Assembly: GCA_963792125.1 (NCBI GenBank)
Contig: CAWBVA010000003.1
Coordinates: forward strand, 62,001 to 126,000
Direction of reading: 5' to 3'
DNA: 64,000 nt
Source: Methanocella_A sp963792125
GTDB lineage: Archaea > Halobacteriota > Methanocellia > Methanocellales > Methanocellaceae
Part shown: positions 43,795-52,809 of the stretch, piece by piece
Position numbering within the stretch: the first letter of the stretch is position 1
Layout: each line of letters begins with the position of its first letter
The notes under the pieces: generated by a model
Database searches by the model: none
What the model saw: only the letters and a program-made list of their open reading frames with translations
Told to the model about the DNA's origin: nothing
Program-made: the position numbers and the translations under genes

Positions 43795-44973
43795 ATGAGC
43801 GTTGAGAAGCACCTTTTCACGTCCGAGTCAGTGACCGAAGGCCACCCGGACAAGATAGCGGACCAGGTCTCTGACGCAGTCCTGGATGCGATAATGGCTA
43901 AGGACCCGACGGGACGTGTCGCCTGCGAGACGCTGGTCACGACCGGCATGGCTATTGTCGCTGGCGAGATTACGACTAACTCTTACGTCGACATCCCTAA
44001 GCTGGTCCGGAATACGATCCGCGACATCGGCTATGACCGGGCCAAGTACGGCTTCGATGCCGACAACTGTGCCGTCCTGACAGCCATCGACGAGCAGTCC
44101 CCGGATATCGCGATGGGTGTGGACAGGCTTGGCGCCGGCGACCAGGGCATGATGTTCGGGTTCGCGGTGAACGATACCCCGGAGCTCATGCCGATGCCGA
44201 TCATGCTGGCCCACAAGCTGGCCATGAAACTCGCAGAGGTCCGGAGGTCAGGCGAATTGACATGCCACCGTTCAGACGGCAAAGCGGAACAATACCTCAG
44301 GCCGGACGGCAAGACACAGGTGACCGTGGAGTACGTCAACGGCACCCCGAAGCGGGTGGACACAGTGATCGTGTCCACGCAGCACAGCCCCGACGTCACC
44401 AACGAGCAGCTTAGAAAAGAAGTGACCGAGTATGTGATCAAGCCGGTCATGCCGGAGGGCTTCTTCGACAAGAAGACCAAAGTCCTGATCAACCCCACGG
44501 GCCGGTTTGTCCTTGGCGGTCCCCACGCCGACACGGGCCTGACGGGCAGGAAGATCATCGTCGACACCTATGGCGGCATGGGCAGACACGGCGGAGGCGC
44601 CTTTTCGGGCAAAGACCCGACCAAGGTCGACCGCTCGGCCTGCTACGCGGCAAGGCACGTGGCGAAGAACATCGTGGCCGCAGGGCTGGCCACCAAGTGC
44701 GAGATCGAGCTGGCCTACGCCATCGGCGTCGCAGAGCCTGTATCCATCATGATCGATACATACGGCACGAATGTGGTTCCCCAGAAGAAGATCATCGGGG
44801 CGGTCCGGGAGAACTTCGACCTGACGCCTGCCGGCATCATCAAGAATCTCAAGCTGCGCCGGCCTATATACAGGAAGACCGCGGCTTACGGCCACTTCGG
44901 CCGCAAGGACAAGGACTTCACCTGGGAGAAGACCGACAAGGCCGATGCGCTCAGGAAAGACGCGGGCATGTAA
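43795..44973 (+). CDS. metK: S-adenosylmethionine synthetase, bacterial type
   Basis: 392 residues. SVTEGHPDKIADQVSDAVLD, GAGDQGMMFGFA, GPHADTGLTGRKIIVDTYGG and GGGAFSGKDPTKVDRSA are the MetK motifs. This is the bacterial/eukaryotic family, not the archaeal MAT family. No disruption is visible. Forms AdoMet from Met and ATP. Confidence 0.96.
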   Translation: MSVEKHLFTSESVTEGHPDKIADQVSDAVLDAIMAKDPTGRVACETLVTTGMAIVAGEITTNSYVDIPKLVRNTIRDIGYDRAKYGFDADNCAVLTAIDEQSPDIAMGVDRLGAGDQGMMFGFAVNDTPELMPMPIMLAHKLAMKLAEVRRSGELTCHRSDGKAEQYLRPDGKTQVTVEYVNGTPKRVDTVIVSTQHSPDVTNEQLRKEVTEYVIKPVMPEGFFDKKTKVLINPTGRFVLGGPHADTGLTGRKIIVDTYGGMGRHGGGAFSGKDPTKVDRSACYAARHVAKNIVAAGLATKCEIELAYAIGVAEPVSIMIDTYGTNVVPQKKIIGAVRENFDLTPAGIIKNLKLRRPIYRKTAAYGHFGRKDKDFTWEKTDKADALRKDAGM

Positions 44974-45129
44974 GCCTGCGTCCTGTTACTTTTTTATTAG
45001 TGTTCTATCCAGGCATTGTTCCGGTTAGCCTGGCGGCCGCTCTCGCGCGCAAATGTGGATCGGAGGTTTTGCAGTCACTCTTTTGTGCAGTCACAATCTG
45101 TGTCGCAGGCCTGAATAAAAAGTGCGGAA

Positions 45130-45965
45130 TTATTTTTTTACCTTGCCCTCGAACTGCTCTTTTATGGCCTTTTTAACAATTTCCTGCTTGCTCATGGTCT
45201 TGTCGAAGACCCTGTCAAAAGTTGCCGGGAGTCCATTACGCAATACTTTTACTCCTTCTTCTGTGATGCCGCCAGGCGTGGCCACCCGGGAGATCACCTC
45301 ATCGAAGTCCATGCCTTTTTCGGCAAACAGCTTTGCCGTACCATAAAATGATGCAATGACCATCTGTCGGGCTTCTTCTTTTGTGAGCGAACCGTGGCGC
45401 AGGCCGGCATTTACGAACTCCTGTGCAATAGTCGCCAGCAGCCCCGGTGCACAGCTGGTCAGGTCGCCGGCTACTTCGAAGTTCCTTTCTTCAATCCGTT
45501 TTACAGTGCTGATCGAGCCAAACAATTTCTCGATCTTTTCGGCGTCTGCATCCTCGACCCGGTCGTTGTGACAGGCCAGCGCAATGCCTTCGCGCATTTC
45601 CATGGTCATGCTCGGGACAACTTTCGATACTTTGCCATGAAATATGCGCTCTACATCACTGATCGTGACTCCTGCGCTAATAAAAATAAGATGAGCGTCT
45701 TTCGCAAGGCTGCCCATGATCTCATCGAGCACCGGCTTTACATCCTTCGGCTTGACTGCAAGGAGCACGATCTTCGACTGCTAAGCTACCACGGCGTTAT
45801 TATCTGCAATAGTAACCCCTGGCAAGCGTTTTTTAATATCGTACAGCTTCGACCTGGTGCGAGTCGAAACGATGACCTGATCTTGTGTCATGACCCCGCT
45901 TGACAGGAATCCGTTCAGCAACATACTTCCCATGCTGCCGTAGCCAATGGCCCGAGTTCGAACAT
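45130..45965 (-). pseudogene. proC: Pyrroline-5-carboxylate reductase with in-frame UAG and N-terminal frameshift
   Basis: From 45768 down the frame is intact (MLLAVKPKDVKPVLDEIMGS, ATPGGITEEGVKVLRNG). Upstream in the same frame lies IGYGSMGSMLLNGFLSSGV ... ITIADNN-type text, separated by TAG at 45783-45781 between AVVA and QSKIVLLAVKP. The natural start ATG at 45965 is one base out of frame from GYGSMG. Family-like residues continue across the stop, so the gene was recently intact. NADPH-dependent final step of proline synthesis. Confidence 0.8.
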
Positions 45966-45980
45966 AATGATAACGTTGTA

Positions 45981-46859
45981 TTATGCGTTCTTTTCAATGG
46001 CCTTGATTGCCGTTAGCGTTATATCCAGGTCACGTTTAATCCGGTACTTACGCTCGAAGTAGGTGAGAATATTCCCCACGTCCCTGGCAAGCATTTCATC
46101 TGCGGTCTTCCCGCCGACATCCACGTACTGTGGCCAGTCGATGATAGTGATGCCATCGTCGCGGACCATCACATTGTACTCCGACAGGTCTGAGTGTATG
46201 ATGCCCAGCCCGTAGGCCTTTTTAACCTGTTCGATGGTCAGGTCAAGGTACCATTCGGGCTCTATAAGGTTTGCCTTCGCCATCTCCACGCCGCCGGCCA
46301 CGCTCATGACGACGGCGTTCCGGTTGTAGTCGATGGGCTCCGGGACGTTCACGGCAGGGAACAGCTTTTCCAGGGCGTCGTACTCCCGCTTCGCCGCCAG
46401 CATAGCCGCATACAGCCACGAAAAGTTCTCGATCTCGATGTCCACGAGGTGCTGGCGGGACCGTTTCACCTGCTTGAAGCTCGACCGGCCTTCGCGGTGG
46501 AACTTGATCGCACAGGGACGCAGCCCCATGGCCGCGATCACGACCGACTCCTTGCCGACGCCGATCACTTCGCCCAGCGCGGTGATCGTCTCCTTCTTGA
46601 CAAAGGCTTCGATGGCAAGGATGTCGTAGCCGTCGAACTTCAGACGGTAGCCGACATAAGACTGTATGTACCGTTCGATGATATTTTTGTCTACAAGCTC
46701 GTTCAGCCGGTACTCGACCGTTTTATGTCCGAGCCTGGTAAATGCTTCGATGTCCTCGACAGGTACCCACTCGTGGGACTTCATGCCTTCCTCGACGCCG
46801 CGCAGGATCTTTTTCTCTTCGGGCAGGAGGGAACGGTAAACAGTCGCGTGATCTATCAT
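45981..46859 (-). CDS. rio2: Rio2-type serine kinase
   Basis: 292 residues. N-terminal winged-helix (~residues 10-85), then VIGVGKESVVIAA (nucleotide loop), IKFHREGRSSFKQVKR, catalytic IIHSDLSEYNVMV and ITIIDWPQYVDVG. Matches Rio2 in length and domain order. Role in small-subunit ribosome maturation. ATG at 46859. Confidence 0.95.
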   Translation of the reverse strand: MIDHATVYRSLLPEEKKILRGVEEGMKSHEWVPVEDIEAFTRLGHKTVEYRLNELVDKNIIERYIQSYVGYRLKFDGYDILAIEAFVKKETITALGEVIGVGKESVVIAAMGLRPCAIKFHREGRSSFKQVKRSRQHLVDIEIENFSWLYAAMLAAKREYDALEKLFPAVNVPEPIDYNRNAVVMSVAGGVEMAKANLIEPEWYLDLTIEQVKKAYGLGIIHSDLSEYNVMVRDDGITIIDWPQYVDVGGKTADEMLARDVGNILTYFERKYRIKRDLDITLTAIKAIEKNA

Positions 46860-46890
46860 TAAATCTCCAAAAACGTCTAAAAAGAAGAGT

Positions 46891-47217
46891 TTAAGCTTTT
46901 TCGTCCGCGCCCTGGACTTCCTTCTTCGCCTGCTTCAGGCGCTCTTTGGCGGTGAAGCCCGTGGCTTCCTCGAGGAAGTCCCTGAACTTCTTGTTCGTAT
47001 CCAGGATGACGTTCGTATCCTTGACGGTGAGGTCGGACTGCGTCTCGACGAACAGCTTCTTATTCTCGACCCAGGCCTTCAGCTCTTTCATGGCGCCGTA
47101 GTTGATCGTAAGCTTCCCGCCGTTATCCTGCGGGGCGACCTGGAAGATTTCCTCCATGACGTTCTTTATTCTCTCGCCTTCAGGCTTGAAGCCGCGCTTG
47201 AACTTATATTCGCTGAT
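46891..47217 (-). CDS. DUF5611-like archaeal protein with ATC start
   Basis: 108 residues if read from the ATC at 47217: SEYKFKRGFKPEGERIKNVM, then EEIFQVAPQDNGGKLTINYG. This family usually starts M-x-E-Y-K-F-K-R-G. GGTGAT lies three bases before the ATC. The only nearby ATG is in a different frame. Either the start codon is mutated (ATG to ATC) or initiation is unusual. Upstream open frame to 47388 is implausible as protein. Confidence 0.6.
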   Translation of the reverse strand: MSEYKFKRGFKPEGERIKNVMEEIFQVAPQDNGGKLTINYGAMKELKAWVENKKLFVETQSDLTVKDTNVILDTNKKFRDFLEEATGFTAKERLKQAKKEVQGADEKA

Positions 47218-47398
47218 GCTATCACCATGGATATGTTTGTGTTTCGCAGGGTAAAAATGTTTCTCTGGCCAGACCCATAAAAGGCAAGCTGCTGTCGTCG
47301 TTTTTTTGCCCTGGCCGGGTGATGATGGGAGTTCAAAAAATAGGTAACCGGACGACGTAGCCGGTTTATGCCCCATTCGCCCTGTCATCGAGAGATGA

Positions 47399-47668
47399 TT
47401 ACTTTGCCTTGCGGGTAAAGTCCGCCAGGCTTTCGATGCCTGCAGACGACTCGATCTCGACTCGCAAGCATCTCGTATACTTTTTGGTCGGCATCTTTCT
47501 CGAGCGTTCGCTTACCATGCCCTTCATCGCAGTGTCATCCTCGAATTCCGGGTAAATGGCCTCTTCCTCGAATTTCATGTGGTGTTCGTCTTCGTCTATA
47601 GCTTGCTTGATCAGGTTGCAGGACCTGCTGATCACGTCGAGATCCCCTTTCGGGCTGGTGCCTGCCAT
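47399..47668 (-). pseudogene. Hemerythrin-like small protein, probably frameshifted
   Basis: The frame has LIKQAIDEDEHHMKFEEEAI, a hemerythrin-type HH-x-x-FEEE segment. Around 47460-47515 another frame gives a better continuation (TLEKDADQKVYEMLASR), after which the first frame resumes SSAGIESLADFTRKAK. Two compensating indels would explain it. Only 89 codons, so at most a short HHE protein. Confidence 0.45.
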
Positions 47669-47780
47669 ATTGGCTGTATATTACTCTTTTGCAGCCCCAT
47701 CGCCGTGGTCAGTTATGGCAAGCTTGTCCTTGTGACAGTATCTACAAAGTTTTATATTTTTCAGCCGCGTATTTTTCTTG

Positions 47781-48521
47781 ATGGCAGACAAAGCGGAGGA
47801 ACCGTTCGTTCAGGTAATAGCCGAGAACATCGAGAGTAAAAACCCGATCATTTTGGGCGGTTTTCCCGGCATGGGCCTCATCGGGAACATCGTCACGCAG
47901 TACTTCATCGACCAGATGGACATGCAGCCGCGCGGGCGGGTGGACTCGAGACTGTTCCCGCCGATTGCCATCCTCTACAATGGTCTTGTAAAGGGCCCGG
48001 TACGCATCTATGAGAGCGCCGCGAAGGGGCTCGTGGTCATCTTTTCGGACATCCCGATAGACCCCATCATCAGTCGCGAGGTCGGCAGGGCGATCATCAG
48101 CTGGGCAAAGCCTATGAGCCCTAAAGAGGTCGTCTCAATTGCGGGGCTTGCCACGAACGGCGAGGAACACAAGGTGTACGGCGCGGCTACGACGCAGGCG
48201 GGGCTGGACAAGCTTAAGAACAGCGTGGAAATCTTCGAGATGGGCACCATCACCGGCGTGCCCGGCGTAATGCTGAACGAGTGCATGAACAACGATATCG
48301 AGGCAGTCTGCATCCTTGGAGAGACCCGCGGTCCGACCCCTGATCCCAAAGCTGCCATCCAGGTCGTCGAGGCGCTGAACAAGATTTACGGGCTCGGGGT
48401 GTCTATCGAGCCGATGAAGGAGCAGGCCGAACAGATCGAGCAGATGCTCCACAAGCTCTCCGAGCAGATCGGCGAAGCAGAAGCCAAGCCTGGTAAAGAG
48501 ACACAGGGAATGTACGGGTGA
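47781..48521 (+). CDS. PAC2-family (proteasome assembly chaperone-like) protein
   Basis: 246 residues. GGFPGMGLIGNIVTQYFID and ITGVPGVMLNECMNNDIEAV, then ILGETRGPTPDPKAAIQVVE are the archaeal PAC2 motifs. Starts ATG 47781; the preceding TTG is less likely. C-terminal coiled helix (KEQAEQIEQMLHKLSEQIGE). Five bases before the DUF473 gene, hence cotranscribed. Confidence 0.88.
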   Translation: MADKAEEPFVQVIAENIESKNPIILGGFPGMGLIGNIVTQYFIDQMDMQPRGRVDSRLFPPIAILYNGLVKGPVRIYESAAKGLVVIFSDIPIDPIISREVGRAIISWAKPMSPKEVVSIAGLATNGEEHKVYGAATTQAGLDKLKNSVEIFEMGTITGVPGVMLNECMNNDIEAVCILGETRGPTPDPKAAIQVVEALNKIYGLGVSIEPMKEQAEQIEQMLHKLSEQIGEAEAKPGKETQGMYG

Positions 48522-48525
48522 GACT

Positions 48526-48915
48526 ATGAAGCTTGCCACTTTGACCGGGCTGAGCAGAGAGTCCATCGAAGACCTGGTAAAGCACCACATAAGGACGTTC
48601 GAGATCCGCAGTGCCCATAACCTGATCATCTTTTCCACGATCAAGCTGATGGACCAGATTTTCATCACTGACGCGGTGCCGCCGGACCTGGTACCCGGGC
48701 TGTGCGGCTACGTCGTCACCGTCCGCGGCATTGACATTCATATGAACCGCGTCAGCATTTCCACGCCGCTGAACCATGAAGAGCGGGAGATGATGAGCGC
48801 CCGGGTGCAGCTCTCGGTACACTCGATCGGAAAGGTGCGGGACGTCTACCCGGTGGAGGCGTATAAGCCTATATATGTTGAGGCCATAGAGATCAAGCAC
48901 TGCGACGCACGGTAG
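48526..48915 (+). CDS. DUF473 family protein (methanogen-type)
   Basis: 129 residues (MKLATLTGLSRESIEDLVKH; later VPPDLVPGLCGYVVTVRGID). DUF473 is known from methanogens and their relatives; function unknown. Middle gene of a PAC2-DUF473-GGCT trio. Confidence 0.8.
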   Translation: MKLATLTGLSRESIEDLVKHHIRTFEIRSAHNLIIFSTIKLMDQIFITDAVPPDLVPGLCGYVVTVRGIDIHMNRVSISTPLNHEEREMMSARVQLSVHSIGKVRDVYPVEAYKPIYVEAIEIKHCDAR

Positions 48916-48920
48916 ATATC

Positions 48921-49256
48921 ATGCTTTATAATGTCTTTGCCTACGATACATTGAGGGACCCGGACACCTTACATCGCCTGTTCCGCAAGGTACCGACCAT
49001 GAAGCCCGCAAGGGTAAACGATTACCGCAAGTTCTACGACGAAGCCTCAGGCAACCAGATGGCCGTCCACGAGAAAGGGTCATTCATCGAAGGCTCGCTT
49101 CTGCAGGGCGTGGGAAACCGCGACCTCAGCGCGCTGGACAACTACGAGGGCGTGCATAAAGGTCTCTACAAGCGCATCACGGTGCAGGTGCTTATCCAGG
49201 GCTCCCGGACACCTGTGGAAGCGCAGATGTACGTTAAGGGCGGCGACATTCTGTAA
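48921..49256 (+). CDS. Gamma-glutamylcyclotransferase-like (GGCT/AIG2) protein
   Basis: 111 residues. NVFAYDTLRDPDTLHRLF is the family Y-G-T-L-like start (here Y-D-T-L), and FIEGSLLQGVGN with the acidic LDNYEGV supply the catalytic-Glu region. Six bases after DUF473. Small cyclotransferase-fold enzyme; substrate unknown. Confidence 0.8.
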   Translation: MLYNVFAYDTLRDPDTLHRLFRKVPTMKPARVNDYRKFYDEASGNQMAVHEKGSFIEGSLLQGVGNRDLSALDNYEGVHKGLYKRITVQVLIQGSRTPVEAQMYVKGGDIL

Positions 49257-49312
49257 ACTGGAAGACCTGAGAAGGACAAAAACGGTTTAAAGCCAGGCCG
49301 GATTCCGGTCGT

Positions 49313-49406
49313 AATACCAGGGTATTTGCATACTGGTATTTACCTGATAATAACACCAAATATATCTATTTGTAGCAGAATAAACTGGTTAATAACAGAC
49401 TGGTAT
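49313..49406. promoter_or_regulatory. AATACCAG inverted repeat upstream of archaellin
   Basis: AATACCAG (49313-49320) and CTGGTATT (49333-49340) form an 8-bp inverted repeat with a 12-nt spacer. A third half-site ACTGGTAT lies at 49399-49406, six bases before the ATG. AT-rich DNA between them fits a promoter. Possible operator for the archaellin gene. Confidence 0.4.
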
Positions 49407-49411
49407 ATTTT

Positions 49412-49945
49412 ATGTTCGATAATGATCGTGCGATGACCGGGCTTGAATCGGCCGTCGTGCTCATTGCGTTCGTCGTCGTCGCAGCCGTATTCGCCTACGT
49501 CGTGCTCGGCTCCGGATTTTTCACCTCGCAGAAGAGCAAGGAAGTCATCTACGGGGCGATCGATCAGGTAACTTCGTCGATGCAGACGGGCGGGTCCGCG
49601 TCGAGCGGCATCCAGTCGGAGGTTTCGGCACAGGGAAATCACCTGGTCACAATCAGCATTTCGCTGAAGCTGCCGCCGTATTCCTCGCCCGTGGACTTGA
49701 GCCGGACAAGCGTGCGTCTCATCACCAATCAATCGATCAATAACAGTGTTTTCTTCCCGGAGCAGGGCCAGACGGTCATCTGGGTAAGCAGCAACGAAAA
49801 CCCGCCGGACATGCTCCTTGAAACCGGCGAGCTCGTGGAACTCCGTTTAACGGACCTCGACATACCTCCGGCCACACGTTGCACCATCGAAGTATTGCCG
49901 CCGCAGGGCATGCACCAGTCGATTTCCCTGACCACGCCGTCGTAG
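49412..49945 (+). CDS. flaB: Archaellin (FlaB) / archaeal type IV pilin
   Basis: 177 residues. Class III signal peptide MFDNDRAMTGLESAVVLIAF, with the hydrophobic core continuing VVVAAVFAYVVLGSGFF, then QKSKEVIYGAIDQVTSSMQT: the standard archaellin N-terminus. No archaellum accessory genes (flaC-J) lie next to it. Filament subunit on the cell surface. Confidence 0.85.
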   Translation: MFDNDRAMTGLESAVVLIAFVVVAAVFAYVVLGSGFFTSQKSKEVIYGAIDQVTSSMQTGGSASSGIQSEVSAQGNHLVTISISLKLPPYSSPVDLSRTSVRLITNQSINNSVFFPEQGQTVIWVSSNENPPDMLLETGELVELRLTDLDIPPATRCTIEVLPPQGMHQSISLTTPS

Positions 49946-50065
49946 TACGATGCGGTCGTGGCGAATTTGTGGTATATCCTTTGTGCCCTCCGTGCCCTTA
50001 GTGCCATTAGTGTCCAATGCAGAGATTTTATATACGTGTACGCCCATTTTAGTTCTCGCGAGGCT

Positions 50066-50140
50066 GGGCTCGTGGCTTAGTCTGGACATAGCACCGGCCT
50101 TCTAAGCCGGGGGTCGTGGGTTCGAATCCCACCGGGCCCG
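50066..50140 (+). tRNA. tRNA-Arg (anticodon TCT)
   Basis: 75 nt. Acceptor GGGCTCG / CGGGCCC, discriminator G. Anticodon stem CCGGC / GCCGG, loop CTTCTAA, anticodon TCT. T-arm GGGTTCGAATCCC. No intron, CCA not encoded. Confidence 0.95.
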
Positions 50141-50192
50141 CTAAAAACGATTGAAAACATTTAAGAAGTATAAAAGCGATTAGACTTTCGCA

Positions 50193-50412
50193 GGGGTTGT
50201 GGCCAAGCCAGGTATGGCGACGGGCTCCAGCGGTGGCAGGGTCTGCAATAAGGCCCTCCAGAAATATGATGAGCAACGGGTCACCTGAAGCCTCCCGACG
50301 GGGCGGCTTATGAGGAGCCGTTGGAGCACTGATTTCAGTGCTCTCCGGTGTCACATCCGGACAATCGATCGGAGAGACCCGTCGATCAGGAGTTCAAATC
50401 TCTTCAACCCCA
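50193..50412 (+). tRNA. tRNA-Trp (anticodon CCA) with 146-nt intron
   Basis: Exons 50193-50230 and 50377-50412. Acceptor GGGGTTG / CAACCCC, discriminator A. Anticodon stem ACGGG / CCCGT, loop CTCCAGA, so anticodon CCA at 50227-50229. The intron (50231-50376) is inserted after position 37, the canonical archaeal site. T-arm AGGAGTTCAAATCTCTT. Spliced product folds as a standard tRNA. Confidence 0.93.
50231..50376 (+). ncRNA. Box C/D guide RNA inside the tRNA-Trp intron
   Basis: Box C ATGATGA at 50266, box D' CTGA at 50285, box C' TTATGAGG at 50308, box D CTGA at 50329. The guide before D' (ACGGGTCAC) pairs with the spliced anticodon stem, placing the methylation (fifth base from D') on position 39. 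The guide before D (TTGGAGCA) pairs with GCTCCA, placing methylation on C34. The intron thus guides Cm34 and 2'-O-methyl-39 of its own tRNA, as in other euryarchaea. Confidence 0.88.
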
Positions 50413-50627
50413 CGTTATTTTTAATCTTTTTCCACACTATTAGTTGAAACCATCATAACAATTTGGGCATTATCATCTGATCACTTGCTCTTTATTAGTA
50501 ATAAGCTATAAATATAAATATATTTTAATAATAAGCGCATACATAAATAGTTGTTATTAGCCAGTCCAATACAGGTCGGTCAATAGATAACTGGTCGATC
50601 GCCAATGAAGGTACCGGAAGTAAAACC

Positions 50628-52689
50628 ATGTCTGTCAAAGCACAATTGGTCGTCGTTCTGTTTGTTTTTTGCGGGATATTTTCATGTGCCGCCTGGGCGG
50701 GGGATGGTAAGCCTATCGATGCTGCGAATGTTTCGCAAGCCTTCAATCCCGGTACGGGCGCTGCCGGCATAAACTATACGCTCGATAACGATGGCAGTGC
50801 CATGATTGCCCTTCAGATTGTTGACCAGGCTGGCAGGGCGGTACGAATAATAGACGGCGGCATACAGGGATCCGGCAGGCACAGTATCCTGTGGAATGGC
50901 ACGGACAACCTTGGCCGCCCGGTACCCGATGGCCGGTATAATGCGACTGTCTACGATATCGACGGGGTCATCGATACGTCATGGTTCCTGCTTACTCGTC
51001 CGTCAGACGCCATTTTTGAAAAGTCAGGGCTTAGATACTACCCTGCAGGTCCGGCTGTCGATGCGGCCGGGAACATATACGTCACGGACAGCAGGCACGA
51101 CCGGGTATGGAAGTATGACCGTTTCGGTAATCTCCTGACAGGCTGGGGATCGACCGGGAGCAGGCGACGGACAGTTCATGAGCCCCTCCGGGATCGCCAT
51201 CGACAGCCATGGCTACGTCTATGTTGTTGACACCCTCAATGACCGCATACAAAAGTTCAGCGATAACGGCAGCTATATCACGCAGTGGGGCAGCAGCGGG
51301 ACGGACAGAGGGCAGTTCAGCTGCCCGTCGGGGATTGCCATAGACGGACAGGATCGGGTGTATGTCTCCGATAGTCGGAACAACCGCATAGAAACTTTTG
51401 ACGATAACGGTACTTTCGTCAGCGCGTGGGGCTCATATGGCCAGGGCAGCGGACAGCTCAATGGCCCGAACGGCATCGCTGTCGACCGGGCAGGCATCGT
51501 TTACGTGGCAGACACTTACAATAATCGCATCGAACTGTTCGACTCTTCCGGCGGCTTCGTCGGCGAGCGCTACGATTACGGGGGACAGGCACTGAACCTC
51601 CCGGAAGGCGTTGCTGTCGCTGGCGATGGCCGGCTGCTGGTGGACGACAGCCGCAACACCAGGGTCCTCGAAATTAACTCCGACGGCGCGGTCATCCATA
51701 GTAACGAGGTCCCTGATCTTGTGAGTGGTTCGAAGGACATAGCCAATGGCGACATATTCGCGACGGACGACGGCTACCTGGCGCGATTGAAGACTCCGGG
51801 CACCGATAACGCCCGATACATATTACTGCCGGTAAACTGCGACGTTGTCGCTCGATCACAGATGATCGTAGACCGTACGCAGCCTGCGATAAGAATTTTT
51901 GCGCCAATCGACGGTGCCCATTACGACATGAACTGCGATCTGACTGTGCTATGGTACGCCAGTGACGGCGGATCAGGCATCAGATCGGCAACAGGCGTGC
52001 TGCCATCAGGGACGGATATCGATACGTCAGATCCTGGTGAATACGAGTTTTCCGTGAAGGCAGTGGATAATGCCGGCAACGAGCGGGAGCAAATCTGTCG
52101 GTACGAAATCGATGGCAGAAAAGCTGTCGCTCAGCCAGTTACGGCACCAACTGTCACACCGTCACCAACAGTCAGTCCCGCACCAACTGTCACACCGTCA
52201 CCAACTGTCAGTCCGGCACCAACGGGTAGCCCGACGCCAAAGCCAACCCCGAAACCTAAGGTAACGCCGACGCCGGTACCCACGCAGTCACCGGACATAA
52301 ACCCCCAGCGGCCAATTGGTGCCACAGTGGACCTGCTCAAAGACGGAGGCAGCACTGCCACGTCCGTCAGCGCAGAACTGGCCACCAGCAACAGCGAGAT
52401 CAATACCGGGCTGATGTATCGCCCGTCACTGCCACAGGGCCAGGGCATGCTGTTCGTCTTCAGCAGCGACCAGGGCCATACGTTCACCATGGCCAATATG
52501 AATTTCCCGATAGACATCATCTTCATCAGGAGCGACATGACCATCATTAACATCGCTGCCAACGCACGGCCGGGCAGTACCGGGATATCGTCCGGTGGCG
52601 CTTGCAAGTATGTGCTGGAAGTGAACGGCGGTCTCTGCGGGTCAGCGGGGATACATGCAGGCAATACGGTCAGGATTAACTGGCAATGA
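50628..52689 (+). CDS. Secreted NHL-propeller / DUF192 fusion protein, one frameshift
   Basis: Joined protein ~687 residues. Signal peptide (LVVVLFVFCGIFSCAAWAG), then a FlgD-like Ig domain (GRAVRIIDGGIQGSGRHSIL), then NHL repeats each containing SGIAID(S/G)xGxVYVxDTxNxRI. The frame shifts at about 51165 (after GWGSTGS; second frame resumes GQFMSPSGIAIDSHG). A 24-unit Thr-Pro-Ser linker follows (52139-52280). The C-terminus is a DUF192 domain (GLMYRPSLPQGQGMLFVFSS; MNFPIDIIFIRSDM). Exported; combines protein-binding and DUF192 folds. Confidence 0.8.
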
Positions 52690-52809
52690 ACAGAAAAAAT
52701 AAAAAAAGGGCACGAACGGCAGTATACGCCATGACCTTCGTGTCATCTACGGACATAGCGGCCAGGGCATCGGCGGTGCCCGGGGCCACAGGCGCCTTAT
52801 ACCGGTTTC

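Noticed and set aside
47399..47668. Full-length hemerythrin
   Set aside because: Only one ligand segment is intact and the frame appears broken.
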